The notes below the pieces were generated by a model. It worked only from the letters and a program-made list of their open reading frames with translations. It had not been told where the DNA came from and ran no database searches. A stretch of 64,000 nucleotides of DNA from Vitis vinifera (taxonomy: Eukaryota > Streptophyta > Magnoliopsida > Vitales > Vitaceae), in contig NC_081812.1 in NCBI RefSeq assembly GCF_030704535.1, positions 19,624,501-19,688,500 on the forward strand. The letters are read 5' to 3'. Of the stretch, positions 60,664 to 64,000 are shown piece after piece. The position numbers and the translations under genes are program-made. The stretch's first letter is position 1. The number at the start of each line of letters is the position of its first letter.

Positions 60664-61870
60664 CAAACTATTGGGAACATAGTTTACACACTCATGTGGA
60701 TATAATTTATATATATATATGAAATTTATACGATTATACAATGTTATTACACTAATTGTACAAGGAGTGTACAAAACTGTACATTTTGAACAACTTTTTT
60801 TTTTCTTGTCATCTAAGGATTATACGTTCTCCTACCACAAATTCTTTTATTTTATGTACTTTATTTAACTCGCATATAACAATTCAAATACTTACCTTAA
60901 TAATGATATTTAGAGAAAAATTTTGTTTTTACATTTTATATCATTTTTTAAATCAAACCATTGGAAACATGATTCACACATCATATGTGGCACATAATGT
61001 ATGCATATGGATGAAATTTGCACCATTGTACAAGGGTGTTATACTAACTGTACAAGGTAAATGTTCAATTGGACAAGATAAATGTTCTAACTGTATAAAA
61101 CAAATGTTTTAACTATACAAGAGGTATACAAAGTTATTCTTTGTGAAAGATTTTAATCAATTTTGGACAACTTTTTTTTTTTTTTTTTTTTGTCTTGTCA
61201 TCTAAGGATTGCACAATCTTAAGGTACACATTCCTCTATTACACACTCATCTTATGCACTTATTTAATTCGCACATGATAATTCGAATAGTTATCCCACT
61301 AATGATGTTTGAGACAAAATTTTGTTTTTCCATCTTCTACTATTTTTTGAAACAAACCAATGAAAACATGGTTAACCTACCTATGGTTACACGTTGAGTA
61401 TGGGGTATATGGAATTTGAGTCACTGTATAAGGTATTTACACTAAGTGTACATAACAAATATACTAATTGTACAAGGATATACAAGACTATTATTTATGA
61501 AGGATTTTAAGTGATTATAAAAAACTTGTTTATTTATTTCTCCTAACCGAGAATAAATGACATTCCTTGCACACATTGGTTAAGCATACATTCATCTCAT
61601 ACATTTTATCTAACTTGTATATAGTCATTTGAATAGGTACGTCATTTATGATGATTGTAAAACAAAATTATACAATAATTTTTATTTTTTTTAAAACCAA
61701 ACCAATGCAAACATGGTTAACCGACCTATTATTAGATATTAATGAGATGATGTATGAAATTTAAGTTATTGTACAAGGGTATTACACTAACTGTACAAGA
61801 CAAATTTATTAATTGTACAAGGGTGTACAACACTACTTTTTATTAAGGATTTCAAGTGATTTTGAAAACT
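60664..61870 (+). repeat. Four diverged tandem repeats (290-400 bp) rich in TTGTACAA
   Basis: A common phrase CAAACCA(T/A)TGxAAACAT starts copies at 60664, 60954, 61353 and 61698, so spacings are 290, 399 and 345 bp. Each copy then carries runs of TTGTACAAG-like words, mostly a TTTTGxACAACTTTTT block followed by CTTGTCATCTAAGGATT, a CTCATxTxATGCACTT block and a GACAAAATTTTGTTTTT block. TTGTACAA is its own reverse complement. The repeats lie wholly inside the 3.2-kb element. Confidence 0.8.
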
Positions 61871-62707
61871 TTCCCATTTTTTTCCACTCAAAGATTTTTT
61901 TCCCAACTCAAATTCTCTCACTCAAGAATTGTTTCCAATTTTATTTTTAAATTTCATCATCAAAATTTTGTAATTGCATATTTTGTTTTTTTAGTTTTAG
62001 CAATGTTCTTTCTTTCCACTATTTTTTTTTTAATGAAATTTTATCCAAATGAATCTATATTTAAAATTATAATCATATTTATCAAATTTTTTACTAAGAT
62101 TATCTTTAATTCTTTTAATATATTTATACTCATTTATTTAAAAAATAAAAAACTATTTTTTTTTTTTGGTAAACATGTTCTATTACCTTTCAAGTAAAAA
62201 GATATATACATATATATATATATAGTGAAGTGATAGTCAATTTTTAAAAAATTTTAAAATATGGTTAATGTAGAAAATATAAAAAATAATTAAAAATAAG
62301 AGAAAAATATAAATGAAAGGGTAATATAAATTTAAAATAAAAAATGAAAATTAAACTAAAAGATAAATACAAAAAGATAAAAAATATTTAGATTATAAAT
62401 CCCAAAATTTTTATCATTACTTATAATAAGAGCAAAAAGATTCAATATATTTAAAAATGAAAAACAAAAAAACATTATTGCTTTTTATTTGACGTAAAAT
62501 AGAAATATAGATTGGAAGAAAAAAAAAAGTTAGAAATGAGTAATACTTAATAGAGAATAGAAAATGAAAAAAAAAACACAAAAAAATTGAAATTCACATT
62601 CACTTGTACCTATGTAAGGGTTAAGGATATTTTAGAGATTAATGAAAGACAATATCCTTCATTTTAATTTTCATACTTTGTTTAGGTCTTGGGTTTAAAT
62701 ATGCATG

Positions 62708-62754
62708 TTATATGGACCAAATGTTAATTTTTGGACCCAATTAAGCCCAAAACA
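62708..62754 (-). repeat. Right terminal inverted repeat
   Basis: 47-bp partner of the left repeat. Its last base is the A of the ATG that opens the copy B frame. Confidence 0.75.
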
Positions 62755-63977
62755 TGGACAGTATCCCCTCTCCGGACTTGAAGAAACAATTTTTTTTAGC
62801 ATCGAGTATGCTCCAACAACCTCTTGAAAATTTGCTTGGACATTTGGAGCCGCCGCCTAGCTGCATAATTGCTAGTGTTTGTCTTCCTTGGACTCGGGAT
62901 GTTGCCGTCAAGTTCAAGATTCCATGGCTCGTCTTCCATGGGATTTCTTGCTTCACCCTCTTGTGCGGTAAAAACATTGCGCGCTCCGACGTTCTCAAGA
63001 GTGTGGCAGCTGATTCAGAGCCGTTTGAGGTACCGGGCATGCCTGATAAAATTGAATTTACGAAGGCCCAGTTGCCCCCAGGATTTCAACCAAGTTCAGA
63101 TGGCTCGGGATTTGTGGAGAAGATGAGAGCCACAGCCATTTTGGCGCAAGGGGTGGTGGTGAACAGTTTTGAGGATTTGGAGCCAAACTACTTGCTGGAG
63201 TACAAGAAATTGGTGAACAAAGTTTGGTGCATAGGGCCTGTTTCTCTATGTAACAAAGAGATGTCAGATAAGTTTGGGAGAGGCAACAAGACCTCCATTG
63301 ATGAAAACCAGTGTTTGAAGTGGCTCGACTCCAGAAAGCCAAAGTCTGTGATTTATGCTTGCTTTGGCAGCCTATGTCACTTTTCAACTTCACAACTCAT
63401 AGAGATTGGTTTGGGCTTAGAAGCATCAAACCGTCCATTCGTTTGGATAATTAGACAAAGTGATTGTTCCTTTGAAATAGAGGAATGGCTGCTGGAAGAG
63501 AGGTACGAAGAGAGAATCAAGGGGAGAGGTCTCATAATCCGGGGATGGGCCCCTCAAGTATTGATATTGTCCCATCCAGCAGCAGGGGGCTTCTTAACAC
63601 ACAGTGGTTGGAATTCCACAATTGAAGCAATCTGCAGTGGTGTTCCAATGATAACTTGGCCAATGTTTGCGGAGCAGTTCTATAATGAGAAGCTGGTTGT
63701 CCAAGTCCTGAGGATTGGAGTAGAAGTAATTGTACAGTGGGGAGAGGAAGAGAAGGCTGGGGCATTGGTGAAAAGGAATCAAATAAAGGAGGCTGTGGAC
63801 AAGTTAATGGATGAAGGAAAGGAAGGAGAAGAGAGAAGAGAAAGAGCTAGAAAGCTTGGGGAGTTGGCAAAGATGGCAGTAGAGGAAGGGGGTTCTTCCC
63901 ACTTGAATACGACATTATTGATCCAAGATATCATGGAACAAGTCAATCAAAATGGACCAACCAAAGAAATAGTATAG
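62754..63977 (+). pseudogene. UDP-glycosyltransferase copy B, 5'-truncated
   Basis: An open frame of 407 residues starts MDSIPSPDLKKQF. It aligns with UGT C from residue 85 on and with pseudogene A from 58494 on. The first ~84 residues, including the catalytic His loop, are absent because the homology starts at the right end of the 3.2-kb element. The residue matching the dyad Asp is Ser (CIIASVCLPW). The PSPG box is full length but reads LTHSGWNSTIEAICSG, i.e. Ser for the usual Cys and Ala for the usual Gly after the conserved Glu. The C-terminus is complete to TKEIV. An enzyme lacking the His is not expected to work. The frame is intact, so a truncated protein could still be made if a promoter exists. 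Confidence 0.8.
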
Positions 63978-64000
63978 TAGCTTCCAGAGATGGTCTCTGC

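Larger units (their letters stand above)
59521..62754. mobile_element. 3.2-kb non-coding element bounded by ~45-bp inverted repeats
   Basis: The left end 59521-59562 begins TGTTTTGGCC and contains CCAAAAATTAACATTTG. The right end 62708-62754, read in reverse complement, begins TGTTTTGGGC and contains the same CCAAAAATTAACATTTG, continuing to CCATATAA at both ends. No transposase frame is seen; the interior is AT-rich and holds four diverged tandem repeats. The flanking bases do not form a target duplication, and the right end fuses directly to UGT copy B. It is probably a non-autonomous DNA element or a composite of two copies; its superfamily is not assigned. Confidence 0.65.

Noticed and set aside
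1-64000. CRISPR array, operon or bacterial mobile system
   Set aside because: No short regularly spaced identical repeats; introns and plant families show this is nuclear plant DNA.

Overview
The window reads as nuclear DNA of a core eudicot plant. It has AT-rich introns and spacers, GT-AG introns with two GC-AG exceptions, plant-only families (CYP97C, PLATZ, ATL RING-H2, PSPG-box glycosyltransferases, plastid NCS1 permease) and abundant LTR-element remains. The gene content would fit grapevine (Vitis), but the genus is an inference from recall and no search was run.

Layout, left to right. 1-8.3 kb (-): seven visible exons of a long coiled-coil protein with an N-terminal NT-C2 domain; its 3' end lies off the window. 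9.15-10.7 kb: a decayed partial duplicate of the next gene. 10.7-14.0 kb: very AT-rich, transposon-like spacer. 14.4-17.1 kb (-): three-exon COMT-type methyltransferase, probably nicotinate N-methyltransferase-like. 18.5-19.8 kb (+): broken DUF295/F-box-type pseudogene with an acidic repeat. 20.2-25.4 kb (-): nine-exon CYP97C1/LUT1 carotenoid epsilon-ring hydroxylase. 26.0 kb: lone copia-type LTR with a primer-binding site. 27.5-29.1 kb (-): four-exon 2-oxoglutarate/Fe(II) dioxygenase. 33.2-34.9 kb (-): single-exon plastid nucleobase transporter (NCS1/PLUTO). 36.75-37.6 kb (+): ATL-type RING-H2 ubiquitin ligase. 40.8-42.0 kb (-): PLATZ zinc-binding protein. 42-49 kb: gene-poor, with an LTR-element remnant. 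49.1-50.6 kb (-): intact UGT73-like glycosyltransferase. 50.6-56.7 kb: gene-poor with repeats. 56.8-64.0 kb (+): two further UGT copies wrecked by mobile DNA.

The most informative region is 56.7-64 kb. UGT copy A is split at its seventh codon by a 1,457-bp solo LTR flanked by a perfect 5-bp target duplication (TACCC). It also carries a frameshift, a stop codon, a 14-bp deletion between CCATGG repeats and a C-terminal deletion. Next comes a 3.2-kb element bounded by ~45-bp inverted repeats and filled with four diverged tandem repeats rich in the palindrome TTGTACAA. UGT copy B begins exactly at the element's right end, so it lacks its first ~84 residues and the catalytic His. Both copies have Ser where the intact paralogue has the catalytic-dyad Asp.

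The genes form no single pathway. They are a typical plant mixture of plastid functions (CYP97C1, NCS1), specialised metabolism (methyltransferase, dioxygenase, UGTs) and regulators (RING-H2, PLATZ). Exon boundaries were set by reading splice sites and checking that exon lengths keep frame. No expression data or searches were available.
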